NCBI GenBank assembly: GCA_037481615.1
Contig: JBBFLI010000011.1
Direction: 5' to 3' (one strand)
From: SpSt-501 sp037481615
GTDB taxonomy: Bacteria; Desulfobacterota; Desulfobacteria; Desulfobacterales; SpSt-501
Length of the DNA: 64,000 nt
The translations under genes and the position numbers were made by a program. The notes under the pieces are model-generated. The model did not search any database. It saw nothing but the letters and a program-made list of their open reading frames with translations, and was not told where the DNA came from. This document shows, in pieces, positions 48,648 to 57,323 of the stretch. How positions within the stretch are numbered: the first letter of the stretch is position 1; the number at the start of each line of letters is the position of its first letter.

Positions 48648-50102
48648 TTACATCCAACGCTCGATCATCACCTTGGTGTCCGTGAAAAACTGGAAAATTT
48701 CCTGCCCGTGCCCCTTGATGTCGCCGAACATGGAGTTTCCGGCGCCGCCGAAGGGGAAATAGGCCATGGGCGCCGCAATCCCGATGTTGACCCCGATCAT
48801 GCTCGGCTTGACGCGGTAGCGGAACTCGCGCGCGGTGCGGCCGTTCGTGGTATAGATGCAGGCCGCGTTGGCAAAGCCGCGGGTGTTCACGAGTTCGATC
48901 ACCTCCTCCAGGCTGCGGCAGCGGATGACGCTCACGACCGGCCCGAAGATCTCCTCGCGCGCAATCGTCATGTCGGGGGTGACGTGGTCGAATATCGTGG
49001 GGCCGACGAAGAAGCCGTTCGGGCATTCCGGCACCGTGGGGTTCCGCCCGTCGAGCACGAGCTTCGCCCCCTCGGCGATGCCCTTTTCGATGTAGTTGAG
49101 GACCCGTTGCCGGTGGGCGGCGCTCACGAGCGGCCCCATCGTCGTCTTCTCGTCCAGCCCGTCCCCCATGCGCACGGCCCGGGCCGCCGCCGTGAACCGC
49201 TCGAGCAGCCGGTCGGCGACGTCGCCCACGGGGGCGAGAATCGCCCCGGAGAGGCAGCGCTGGCCGGTGCAGCCGTAGTAGGAGGTGATCAGCGAGGGCA
49301 TGGCGAGATCGAGCTTCGCATCGGGCATCACGGCGACCACATTCTTGGCCCCCCCCAGGGCCTGGACGCGCTTTCCCGTCGCCCCGCAGCGCTCGTAGAT
49401 GTAGCGCGCCGTCGGCGTGGAGCCCACGAAGGAAACCCCGGCGATGTCCGGATGGTCGAGAATCGCGTTCACCACCTCGCGCGATCCGTGGACGAGGTTC
49501 ACCACCCCCTCCGGCAGCCCGATTTCGTCGACGATCTCGAAGATGCGGGTCTGGGTCATCGGAACCTGTTCGGAGGGCTTGAGCACGAAGGTGTTGCCGC
49601 AGACGATCGCGTAGGGGAGAAACCACCACGGCACCATCGCCGGGAAGTTGTAGGGGGCGATGGCGGCGAATACGCCGATCGGCTGCCGCCAGCCCGCGCA
49701 GTCGATGTCCTTCGCGATGTCCTCGAGGCTGTAGCCGCACATGAGCGTCGTGACCGCGGTCGCGTGTTCCACGTTCTCGATCATGCGCCGCACCTCGCCC
49801 CGGGCCTCGTCGATCACCTTGCCCTGCTCGCGCGTGAGCACGCGGGCGATCTCCTCGAAGTGCTTCTCGAAGGCTTCCTTGAGGCGGAAGAGATAGCGCG
49901 CCCGCGTGATCGGCGGCGTCGAGCGCCAGTCCGGAAAGGCCGCCCGGGCCGCTTGCACGGCGCGATCCACGTCGGCCGCGGTGCCGTAGGGAACCTGGGC
50001 GATTTTTTCCCCCCGCGCCGGGTTCCACACGTCGCCGAAGGTCCGGGTCGCCGAGGCGACCCACTCGCCGTTGATGTAGTTTTTCACGACCGGCAATGCC
50101 AT
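48648..50102 (-). CDS. mmsA: methylmalonate-semialdehyde dehydrogenase (CoA-acylating)
   Basis: 484 residues. Converts (methyl)malonate semialdehyde to propionyl-CoA or acetyl-CoA with NAD and CoA, in valine, inositol or beta-alanine degradation. Family-specific sequence: YNFPAMVPWW near residue 151, catalytic Cys283 in GCTGQRCLSGA, and PFGGAGNSMFGD with FFTDTKVMIERW at the C-terminus. The cysteine context GQRC is typical for this branch of aldehyde dehydrogenases. Divergent from an Lrp-type regulator that may control it. Confidence 0.9.
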   Translation of the reverse strand: MALPVVKNYINGEWVASATRTFGDVWNPARGEKIAQVPYGTAADVDRAVQAARAAFPDWRSTPPITRARYLFRLKEAFEKHFEEIARVLTREQGKVIDEARGEVRRMIENVEHATAVTTLMCGYSLEDIAKDIDCAGWRQPIGVFAAIAPYNFPAMVPWWFLPYAIVCGNTFVLKPSEQVPMTQTRIFEIVDEIGLPEGVVNLVHGSREVVNAILDHPDIAGVSFVGSTPTARYIYERCGATGKRVQALGGAKNVVAVMPDAKLDLAMPSLITSYYGCTGQRCLSGAILAPVGDVADRLLERFTAAARAVRMGDGLDEKTTMGPLVSAAHRQRVLNYIEKGIAEGAKLVLDGRNPTVPECPNGFFVGPTIFDHVTPDMTIAREEIFGPVVSVIRCRSLEEVIELVNTRGFANAACIYTTNGRTAREFRYRVKPSMIGVNIGIAAPMAYFPFGGAGNSMFGDIKGHGQEIFQFFTDTKVMIERWM

Positions 50103-50171
50103 GGAGGAGCCTCCTGCCTGATGGGGGAATCCGAAATCGCGGGGCGCAGCCCCGCCGCCGCAAATGAGGGC

Positions 50172-50201
50172 AGCTTAGTGGAAGCCCTGCGGGGGTGTCA
50201 A
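50172..50201 (-). promoter_or_regulatory. candidate promoter of mmsA
   Basis: On the minus strand TTGACA (50196-50201) and TAAGCT (50172-50177) with an 18-base spacer. The -10 is weak. It faces the Lrp promoter across about 40 bases. Confidence 0.4.
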
Positions 50202-50238
50202 GGACCCCCGCCGAAAAATTGCGGATCCTTCCATTCTT

Positions 50239-50266
50239 TTGACAGCCGACGACGAAATCGGATAAT
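50239..50266 (+). promoter_or_regulatory. sigma-70-like promoter of lrp-type gene
   Basis: TTGACA (50239-50244) and GATAAT (50261-50266, five of six) with a 16-base spacer, about 24 bases upstream of the ATG. Short leader with AAAGGA as ribosome site. Confidence 0.65.
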
Positions 50267-50289
50267 TTGATCGCAAAGGATTTCTGGAT

Positions 50290-50820
50290 ATGAAAAAAAA
50301 TGGGGTAAATCTCGGGTCGGCCCGCCGCGACGGCCGACCGGCCGCCCCGGCGCGGCCCCGCAGCCGGCGGCTCGACGCCGTGGACCGCCGCCTGATCGAG
50401 CTCTTGCAGCGGGACGGCCGCATCTCCCACTCCGAGCTCGCCCGCCAGATCGGCATCTCCGAGGCGACCGTGCGCAGCCGCCTGCAGCGGCTGATCCGCG
50501 AGGAGATCCTCCAAGTCGTCGCCGTGAGCAACCCGCTCAAGCTGGGCTTCGGCGTGGTGGGCAGCCTGCGCATCGAGGTCGAGGTGCGGCACCTCGAACG
50601 CATCCTGCGTGAGCTTCAGGCGATCCCCTGCCTCTGGCACATCGTTCAGACCACGGGCGCGGGGGCGGTCGACGCCGAGTTCGTGCTGCAAAACCTCGAG
50701 GAGCTGCGAATCCTGCTCTACGAGCGGATCGCGCGCATCGAAGGGGTGCGGCGGACGGAGACGACGCTGTTTCTGAACTACGTCAAGCGCCGCTACGACT
50801 GGGGAACGGCCTTCGCCTGA
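50290..50820 (+). CDS. Lrp/AsnC family transcriptional regulator
   Basis: 176 residues. A basic N-terminal extension (about 1-30) precedes the helix-turn-helix domain (DRRLIELLQRDGRISHSELA, ISEATVRSRLQRL), followed by the AsnC ligand/dimer domain. These regulators bind amino acids or related acids. Divergent from mmsA, it may regulate amino-acid catabolism. Its last 28 bases overlap the convergent methyltransferase gene. Confidence 0.85.
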   Translation: MKKNGVNLGSARRDGRPAAPARPRSRRLDAVDRRLIELLQRDGRISHSELARQIGISEATVRSRLQRLIREEILQVVAVSNPLKLGFGVVGSLRIEVEVRHLERILRELQAIPCLWHIVQTTGAGAVDAEFVLQNLEELRILLYERIARIEGVRRTETTLFLNYVKRRYDWGTAFA

Positions 50821-52004
50821 AGCCTCCCCCCCTTCCCGCAGACGGCCCCGTAGAAAATCCCCACTTTCAGGCCGCCGTGCACCACGTCGTGCCGGACAAG
50901 GCCGAGGGGGTCGATCTCGGCTGCCCAGGCGCGCGGGGCGAACAGCGCCACGCGCCAGCCTGCATAGCGCTCCCGGAGCCTGGCGACGACCGCCCGCAGC
51001 AGATCCCGCGCCTGGGCGCCCCCGCCCAGCCGCCTGCCGTAGGGGGGGTTGAGAACCAGGATCCCCGGTGCGGCGGAAACCTCTGCCGGATCCAGTGCGA
51101 AAAAATCGCGGCAGGCGACCTCGACCGCATCACCCATCCCCCCCGCCTCCAGGCTCTCTGCGAGCAGGCGGCAGGCTTCGGGGTCGCGGTCGGAAGCGAA
51201 GATGCGCGGGGCCTCCAGGGTGCGGAACCCCCGGGACGCCTGGCGCCGAAGATGCTCCCAGGCGGGCGGCCGGAAGGCCGGCCAGTCGAAAAAGGCAAAG
51301 CGGCGAAACCATCCGGGAGGGATCTTCTTGGCCAGGAAGGCGGCCTCGAGGGGAAGGGTCCCCCCCCCGCACATCGGGTCGAGCAGCACCTCTTCGCCCG
51401 TGAACCCGACGAGCCGGAGCGCCGCGGCGGCCAGGGTTGCGCGCAAGGGGGCCTTGCCCGCGCCGCCCCGCCGAAGGCCCCGGCGATGCAGGGGCTCGCC
51501 GCTCGCATCGAGGGAAAGAAGAAAGCGGTCCTCCTCCCCGCGCACCCAGATCCGCGGGCGGTTCTCCCCGCCGCCGGCGGCGGGCGCCGGGCCGAGCCGG
51601 GAGCGGATCGCGGCCTGCAGGCGCTCGGCGATCGCCCCGCGATGATGCAGGCGGCAGCGGTGGACGGCCACCGAAAAGCCGGGATCGCATCCCGGCGCGA
51701 GGTAGAGCTCCCAGGGAAAGGAGGCCGCCTTCCGCTCGAGGTCCGCGAAGCGGGTGGCGTGCAGCGCGACCAGGCGCACCAGGATGCGTGTGGCCGTGCT
51801 CAGCACGAGGTTGGCGCGGTAGAGCTCGGGGAGGCGCCCCGCGGCCTCGAAGCCGCCGGCAAGGACCCGCGGCGGGGGCAGCCCCGCGGCCTGGGCCTCC
51901 GCTGCAGCGAGGGTCTCGAGCCCGGGTGCGGTGACCGCAAAAAAGCGGTGGGGCCGGGCGACGACCTGGCGCCGGATGCGCCTCTCCGTGGCCGCCGGGC
52001 TCAT
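50793..52004 (-). CDS. THUMP-domain RNA methyltransferase (RlmL-like)
   Basis: 403 residues. N-terminal THUMP-type RNA-binding part (about 18-165, FFAVTAPGLETLAAAEAQA) and a C-terminal Rossmann methyltransferase with LLDPMCGGGTLPLEAA (SAM binding, about 215) and catalytic NPPYGRRLG near residue 318, as in RlmL (23S rRNA m2G2445) and related RNA guanine methyltransferases. The exact target cannot be told from sequence. ATGA overlap with the upstream transporter gene. Confidence 0.82.
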   Translation of the reverse strand: MSPAATERRIRRQVVARPHRFFAVTAPGLETLAAAEAQAAGLPPPRVLAGGFEAAGRLPELYRANLVLSTATRILVRLVALHATRFADLERKAASFPWELYLAPGCDPGFSVAVHRCRLHHRGAIAERLQAAIRSRLGPAPAAGGGENRPRIWVRGEEDRFLLSLDASGEPLHRRGLRRGGAGKAPLRATLAAAALRLVGFTGEEVLLDPMCGGGTLPLEAAFLAKKIPPGWFRRFAFFDWPAFRPPAWEHLRRQASRGFRTLEAPRIFASDRDPEACRLLAESLEAGGMGDAVEVACRDFFALDPAEVSAAPGILVLNPPYGRRLGGGAQARDLLRAVVARLRERYAGWRVALFAPRAWAAEIDPLGLVRHDVVHGGLKVGIFYGAVCGKGGRLQAKAVPQS

Positions 52005-52966
52005 CGCCCCCCCCGCAGGCGAAGTGCGCGACGGGCCTCCTCCGCCGCGCGGGCACGGATGCGGATGGGGGCCCGTTCGTCCCGTTCCGGGCGGATCTGC
52101 AGCAGGATCACCGCCGCGATCACCAGCCCCCCGCCCGCCATCTGCAGGGGCTCGAGCCGCTCCCCCAGGAAAAGAAAGGAAAAAAGGCCTGCCAGAAGGG
52201 GTTCGATCGTGGAAACGATGCTCGCGCGCGTGGCGCGGATGCGGTTGATCCCCTCGAAATAGAGCCCGAAGGGAACGATCGCGCCCACCAGGGCGATGAA
52301 GAGAACCCAGGGCCACACCTCCGCGAAGCGCTCGTCAAGAAAGGCTTCGAGCGGCGGGTGGAGCAGGTTCCATTCGAGGGCGGCGACCAAGAGGGCATAG
52401 AAGAGCACCGTCCAGGGGGGATAGCGGTGCATGCCCGCCTCCCCGTAGACCGACCACCAGGCGAAGGCGCAGGCGGCCGCCAGGCCGCTGGCGATCCCCG
52501 CGGCATGCAACCCGAGGAGATCGAGGCGGTAGGCCCCGACCGCGAAGAAGCACCCCGTGAAGGCGGCGGCGATCGCGCACACCGCACGGCGCCCGAGGGG
52601 TTCGCGCCGAACGCCCCCCACGTAGAGCGCGATCAGGACGGGGGCGAGGTATTCGAGGACGAGGGCGGCCGCGACCTGCAGGCGGCTGATCGCATAGAGA
52701 TAGGCGACGTTGATCGCCGCCATGCCGAAGGTGCCGAGCAGAAGAAAATAGGGGAGGTCGCGCCGCTCGACCCGCAGCCATCGGGGCCGCAGCAACCCGA
52801 GGGCGAGCGCGAGAAACACCACGGCCGTCGTGAGGCGGAGCTGCACGAGCTGAAAGGGCGTGATCCCGCTCTGGAAGAGGAACTTGGCGGCAGAGGCGCC
52901 CGCGGCCCAGCAGGCGGCGGCCAGGAGGACACAGATGTAGCCCACATGCTCGGAACCCCCCTTCAC
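52001..52966 (-). CDS. EamA/DMT family transporter
   Basis: 321 residues, ten hydrophobic helices in two five-helix EamA repeats (about 5-140 and 150-290), then a short charged tail. Opening CWAAGASAAKFLFQSGITPF and SIVSTIEPLLAGLFSFLFLG are typical. Members export amino acids, nucleosides or other metabolites; substrate unknown. Overlaps the start of the methyltransferase gene by four bases. Confidence 0.85.
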   Translation of the reverse strand: MKGGSEHVGYICVLLAAACWAAGASAAKFLFQSGITPFQLVQLRLTTAVVFLALALGLLRPRWLRVERRDLPYFLLLGTFGMAAINVAYLYAISRLQVAAALVLEYLAPVLIALYVGGVRREPLGRRAVCAIAAAFTGCFFAVGAYRLDLLGLHAAGIASGLAAACAFAWWSVYGEAGMHRYPPWTVLFYALLVAALEWNLLHPPLEAFLDERFAEVWPWVLFIALVGAIVPFGLYFEGINRIRATRASIVSTIEPLLAGLFSFLFLGERLEPLQMAGGGLVIAAVILLQIRPERDERAPIRIRARAAEEARRALRLRGGR

Positions 52967-53085
52967 GATGCCCCTCCTTCCCTCCGGTCCCTCGCGGTTT
53001 GCTTTTTGAAACGCGCTGGGGTAGGCATGCGGGGCCGGCGATCAGGGGCGCCCGCGGCATGCGGCCCCGGCCGAAAAGCGGAGGG

Positions 53086-54282
53086 ATGGCAGCCATCGCC
53101 ACACCGGCAGCGCGGGTCTTTCTGGAGCAGGTTCCCGATTACGATCCCGGGGACGTGCGCGCGGCCGTATTCCGCCTGCTCGAGAGGACCGCCCCGCCCG
53201 TCCGTCCCGGCGACCGGGTCTTGATCAAGCCCAACTTTCTCGCCCCCGCTCCGCCCGCCCGCGCGATCACCACCCACCCGCAGGTGGTCCGCGCCGCCGC
53301 GGAGTGGGCACTCGGCCGAGGCGGGCGGGTCCTGGTCGCCGACAGCCCGGGCATGGGTTCCTTCGAGCGGCTGGTGCGCGAGGGAGGCTACGCCGCGGCG
53401 CTCGCCGGGCTCCCCCTCGAAATCCGGGCCTTCCGCGAGACCGCGCCGGTCGACATCGGGCCGCCCTTCGGCTCGATCCCGCTTGCCCGCGAGGCGCTCG
53501 CCGCCGACGTCGTGCTGAACCTGCCCAAGCTGAAAAGCCACTGCATGATGCTCCTCACCCTGGGGGTGAAAAACCTCTTCGGCTGTGTGGTCGGCCTGGC
53601 CAAACCCGAGTGGCACCTGCGCTGCGGCATCGACCGCGCAAGCTTCGCCCGCCTCCTCGTCGGCATCTACACCGCCGTGCGCCCCGCCGTGACCCTGCTC
53701 GACGGGATCCTCGCCCTCGAGGGCGACGGCCCGGGAAAGGGCGGCAGCCCTCGCCCGATCGGGGTCCTTCTCGCCTCCCCCACGGCTCCGGCCCTCGATG
53801 CCACCGTCTGCCGCATGCTCGGCCTCCGCCCCGAGGAGCTCCCCACGCACCGCGCGGCGCTCGAACGCGGGGCCCTGCCCCCCGCCGTCGCCCTCGAGGG
53901 GGACCTCCCCCGTGTGGCCGGCTTTCGCTTCCCCGTGCTCGCCCCGGTCACCTTCGGCCCACGCCGCCTCGAGCACCTGATGCGCATGCACCTCGTCCAG
54001 CGGCCGGTCCTCCGGCCGAAAGCGCTCTGCCGCGGCTGCGGGGAATGTGTCCGGGCCTGTCCGGTGAAGGCGGTCGCCCCCCGTCGGGGCAACGTGGCAT
54101 TCGATTACCGGCGCTGCATCCGCTGCTATTGTTGCGTGGAGATGTGCCCGCACGGGCTGCTGCAAACGGCGGAAACCGCCCCCGGGCGCCTGCTGCGCCA
54201 CTTGGCGTCTTTGAGGGATCGGCTCGCCCGGCGACCGCGCCGCCCGGAGGAAACGGAGAGGAAAAGGTCTCGGTGCACGTAG
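53086..54282 (+). CDS. DUF362 iron-sulfur protein
   Basis: 398 residues. DUF362 domain (about 20-290; LIKPNFLAPAPP, ITTHPQVVRAAAEWAL, LNLPKLKSHCMMLLTLGVKN) followed by a two-cluster ferredoxin domain (CRGCGECVRACP and CIRCYCCVEMCP, about 308-350). Substrate and partner are unknown; related proteins occur in anaerobic metabolism. The ATG at 53086 follows GGAGG; the frame is open upstream to 52999 but the ribosome site decides for 53086. Confidence 0.85.
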   Translation: MAAIATPAARVFLEQVPDYDPGDVRAAVFRLLERTAPPVRPGDRVLIKPNFLAPAPPARAITTHPQVVRAAAEWALGRGGRVLVADSPGMGSFERLVREGGYAAALAGLPLEIRAFRETAPVDIGPPFGSIPLAREALAADVVLNLPKLKSHCMMLLTLGVKNLFGCVVGLAKPEWHLRCGIDRASFARLLVGIYTAVRPAVTLLDGILALEGDGPGKGGSPRPIGVLLASPTAPALDATVCRMLGLRPEELPTHRAALERGALPPAVALEGDLPRVAGFRFPVLAPVTFGPRRLEHLMRMHLVQRPVLRPKALCRGCGECVRACPVKAVAPRRGNVAFDYRRCIRCYCCVEMCPHGLLQTAETAPGRLLRHLASLRDRLARRPRRPEETERKRSRCT

Positions 54283-54422
54283 ACCCCGCACCGCGCGGCC
54301 GCGGTTCCGCTCCCGGCCGCCCCGCGGCGTTTGCCGGCGGAGGGGGTCGGGGGCCAATGCCTGTTCGCCGCCGCCTCCCCCCGCGCAGGGGGCGCCCGCC
54401 GGCGCCGGGACAGGGCCCGGCC

Positions 54423-54911
54423 TCAGTGCGGCAGCGGTTTGCCGTGGCAGCCGTTGCAGGTGGTGGGGCCGGTTTTCAAGAGCTTCGGCGGCACGCCGGA
54501 GGCGGCGGCGGCACGCTTCAGCTCGAGGTTCTTGGCCTTGATCTCCTTGTGGCAGCCGAGCCAGCAGGTCTGGTGATAGACGTTTTTGAAGTAGGTCATG
54601 TCCGCCGCGGCGGTCTTGCCGGCAAGCGGCGGCGGGGCCTCCGTGGAATCGTGGCAGCCGGAAACCATGCAGCCCATCGGCGGCTCGGTGCCGTCGAAGG
54701 TGTGATGACAGCGGACGCAAGCGAATTCGAAATGGGCGTGATGGCGAAACTCGACCGGGCCTCGCCGGGGTTCGACCCCTTCGGGGGCGCGCAGCGTGTA
54801 GCGCTCCTCGCCGAAGCAGCTGTTTTCCTTCGAGGCGGAAAAACCCTGCATGACCCCCAGCAGAATCGCGAGGATCCCGACCCCCACCGTCCAGCCGACT
54901 CTCTTGCGCAT
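54423..54911 (-). CDS. tetrahaem cytochrome c3-like protein
   Basis: 162 residues. N-terminal signal/anchor (about 5-25), then four haem sites: CVRCHH (65-70), a CX4CH site (81-87), CWLGCH (116-121) and CNGCH (152-156). The wide-spaced second site and HH motifs resemble class III (c3) cytochromes of sulfate- and metal-reducing bacteria, periplasmic low-potential electron carriers. No hydrogenase or reductase is adjacent. A promoter lies upstream. Confidence 0.82.
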   Translation of the reverse strand: MRKRVGWTVGVGILAILLGVMQGFSASKENSCFGEERYTLRAPEGVEPRRGPVEFRHHAHFEFACVRCHHTFDGTEPPMGCMVSGCHDSTEAPPPLAGKTAAADMTYFKNVYHQTCWLGCHKEIKAKNLELKRAAAASGVPPKLLKTGPTTCNGCHGKPLPH

Positions 54912-55027
54912 GGATCCGAGTCTCCTTTCCCCGTCAAACCGCTTGCCTCGTTCAGGGGCGTCCACTCCGGGCCGCGGGCGGGCCGCAGCGGAAGAAGCCC
55001 CGGCTTCACGGCGTTTTCCGCCCTGCC

Positions 55028-55055
55028 TGTTTAGCAGAAAATTCTCTGGAGTCAA
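55028..55055 (-). promoter_or_regulatory. sigma-70-like promoter of cytochrome c3 gene
   Basis: On the minus strand TTGACT (55050-55055) and TAAACA (55028-55033) with a 16-base spacer, 117 bases before the gene. The site lies just ahead of the divergent DUF4392 gene. Confidence 0.45.
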
Positions 55056-55063
55056 AGGCGGGA

Positions 55064-55912
55064 ATGAAATTTCAGGAATCCGCTCTGGAAGGCAAGTCGG
55101 GCGAGATCGAAGGGGTGATTCTCGAGGGCGGCGAACGCGGCATGGACCGCGTCCGTCGCGCGCTCCGGCCGGGCTACTGCCTGCGGGCCGCCCGCGGCAT
55201 TCTCGCCGGCGGCGGCCCGATCCTGATCGGGACCGGCTTCCCCGTGGCGGGCAGTTTCGAGACCGACGGGCCGCTCGGGGCGATCGCCCTCTACCGCGTC
55301 CTCGAGCACCTGGGGCGGCAGCCCTGGTTCGGCTGCGCACCGCCGATTTCCCGGGTGCTCGGCGGATCCTTCCGCACCCTCGAGATCCCGATCGCCGGCT
55401 GGGAAGAGACCCGCCCCTTCGTGCAACGGGCGCTCGCCGAGCTGCGGCCCGGTGCGCTGGTGTCGATCGAGCGGCCGGGGATCGCCGCCGACGGCCGCTA
55501 CTACAACATGCGCGGCGAGGACATCAGCGACCGGCTGGCCAAGTTCGACCTCTTCTTCGATCTCTTCGAGGGCTTCACGGTCGGCGTCGGGGACGGCGGA
55601 AACGAGATCGGCATGGGCAACGCGCGCGAGGCCCTGGCCGACCTTCCGATCCGGCCGTCGGTCACCGGCTGCCGCGAGCTCGTGATCGCCGCGGTGAGCA
55701 ACTGGGGGGCTTACGGCATCATCGCCTGCATGGGGCTGCTGTCGGGGGAGGACCTCTTCGACCTCTTCGACCCGCTGGAGATCCTCCGGGATCTCGTGGA
55801 CCGCGGCGCCGTGGACGGACGGACCTGCGCCGCCTCCTGCACCGAGGACGGTTTCCCGCTCGCCGTCGGCCTCGAGCGCATCGCACGCCTGCGGCGCCTC
55901 TGCCGTCCGTGA
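55064..55912 (+). CDS. DUF4392 (D-glutamate cyclase-like) protein
   Basis: 282 residues of one domain. Family landmarks: LIGTGFPVAGSFETDGPLGA near residue 53 and VGVGDGGNEIGMGN near residue 175. The corresponding vertebrate protein converts D-glutamate to 5-oxoproline, but the bacterial role is not established. The gene is divergent from the cytochrome c3 gene. An earlier start is unlikely because the promoter of that gene lies just upstream. Confidence 0.75.
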   Translation: MKFQESALEGKSGEIEGVILEGGERGMDRVRRALRPGYCLRAARGILAGGGPILIGTGFPVAGSFETDGPLGAIALYRVLEHLGRQPWFGCAPPISRVLGGSFRTLEIPIAGWEETRPFVQRALAELRPGALVSIERPGIAADGRYYNMRGEDISDRLAKFDLFFDLFEGFTVGVGDGGNEIGMGNAREALADLPIRPSVTGCRELVIAAVSNWGAYGIIACMGLLSGEDLFDLFDPLEILRDLVDRGAVDGRTCAASCTEDGFPLAVGLERIARLRRLCRP

Positions 55913-55925
55913 GGGCCGGGCCGCC

Positions 55926-57122
55926 TCACCTCGTGCGGGTGGCGGCGTAGAGGCCGCCGATCGCCGCCTGGCAGAACACACACAGCAGCAGCGCCCCCCG
56001 GAAGGCCGCCACGCCGCGCGGGTCCTCCGGAAAAGCCCCTTGCAGGAAAAGGCCGATCCCCTGGAGAAAGACGGCGGGGCCGAGCATGGTGAAGAAATTG
56101 ACCCCGCTCATCGCCGCCCCGGCCATCTCCCGCGGAAAGAGCGCCTTCGCGTGGGAGTAGACCTGCCAGCCGGAGGAGGAGAAGAGCCCGTAGGCGAAGA
56201 AGAGCGCCCCGGCCGCCGCGACGCCCCCGCCGGGCCCCAGAGCCCTCAACGCCGCCCCCGCGGCCGCAAGGCCGAGCAGCCCGCAACAGACGACCCATTT
56301 CGGCGTGCGAAACACGCGGTCGGCGACGACGCCCCACAGGGGGGCCCCGGCGATGACGCCGGCGTTGAGGGCGAGCAGGATGTGCCCCGCCTCCCGCGGC
56401 CGGAACCCCAGGGCTTCCATCAGGAACGGCCCCGCCCACAGGGTCTGCAGCGCGGCATGGGTGCCGTAGCGCACGAAGGTGCTCCCGGAAAGGATCCAGT
56501 AATCGCGGCTGCGGATCAGGCGCGTCAGAAGCCGCATCCCGCCGCTCCCCGCCGCTTTCCCCTCCGGCCGGTCGGCGGGCACCCCCAGCACGAGGGCGAG
56601 GAGGGCGAGCAGGTGGAGGAGGGCGACCGCCTGCAGCGCGGCCCGCCAGCCGACATGCTCGACGAGCAGGACCAGCGGGGTCGCCGCGGCGACGTTGCCC
56701 AGGGTGCCCGCGGCGTAGAGCAGCCCGGAGACGGTCGCAAAGACCGCCGGCGAAAACCAGGCGGCGAGCAGCTTGAGAGGCCCCATCAGGTTGCAGGCCA
56801 TGCCGACCCCGAGGAGCAGGCGGCCGGCCACGCCTTCGGCGAGGCCGCGGGAGAGGGAAAAGAGAAGGGCGCCGGCGAGGCCGAGCACCGCGCAGGCGAC
56901 CATCATCCGCTTGGCGCCGACCCGGTCCAGCCACAGGGTGAGCGGAATCTGGGTCAGGGCGAAGGCATAGAAAAAGACCGCCGAAAGCAGACCCAGGGAC
57001 TCGGTGTCGAGCGCCAAGTCCGTGATCAGCCAGGGGGAGAGCACGGCGTTCGTCGTGCGGTAGAGCTGGGAGAGAAAGAAGTGCAGGGCGCAGATCGCAA
57101 AGATCCGCCAGGCGCGGAGCAT
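55926..57122 (-). CDS. MFS transporter
   Basis: 398 residues with about twelve helices. The loop 2-3 signature appears as ALTQIPLTLWLDRVGAKRMM. No substrate-specific signature recognised. It is separated by 13 bases from the end of the convergent DUF4392 gene, and is divergent from the aminotransferase gene. Confidence 0.85.
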   Translation of the reverse strand: MLRAWRIFAICALHFFLSQLYRTTNAVLSPWLITDLALDTESLGLLSAVFFYAFALTQIPLTLWLDRVGAKRMMVACAVLGLAGALLFSLSRGLAEGVAGRLLLGVGMACNLMGPLKLLAAWFSPAVFATVSGLLYAAGTLGNVAAATPLVLLVEHVGWRAALQAVALLHLLALLALVLGVPADRPEGKAAGSGGMRLLTRLIRSRDYWILSGSTFVRYGTHAALQTLWAGPFLMEALGFRPREAGHILLALNAGVIAGAPLWGVVADRVFRTPKWVVCCGLLGLAAAGAALRALGPGGGVAAAGALFFAYGLFSSSGWQVYSHAKALFPREMAGAAMSGVNFFTMLGPAVFLQGIGLFLQGAFPEDPRGVAAFRGALLLCVFCQAAIGGLYAATRTR

Positions 57123-57229
57123 GCAGGATCCCTTTCCCGAAAGCGTCGGAGCCAGGGGGTCGGCCCTCCCCTCTATCCTTTCGCCGCCGTCGAGTCAAAA
57201 ACGACTCACCCGGCCCGGCCCTGCGGGCA

Positions 57230-57259
57230 TTGACTCGCGGGGGGCTTCTCGAATACGGT
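57230..57259 (+). promoter_or_regulatory. candidate promoter of glyoxylate operon
   Basis: TTGACT (57230-57235) and TACGGT (57254-57259) with an 18-base spacer, about 65 bases before the aminotransferase start. Weak -10 box. Confidence 0.35.
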
Positions 57260-57323
57260 GGCCCCGCGATCGGGGGAACCCCCCGCTCGGGACGCTCCGA
57301 CCCTGGAGAGGAGTCCGACCTCG

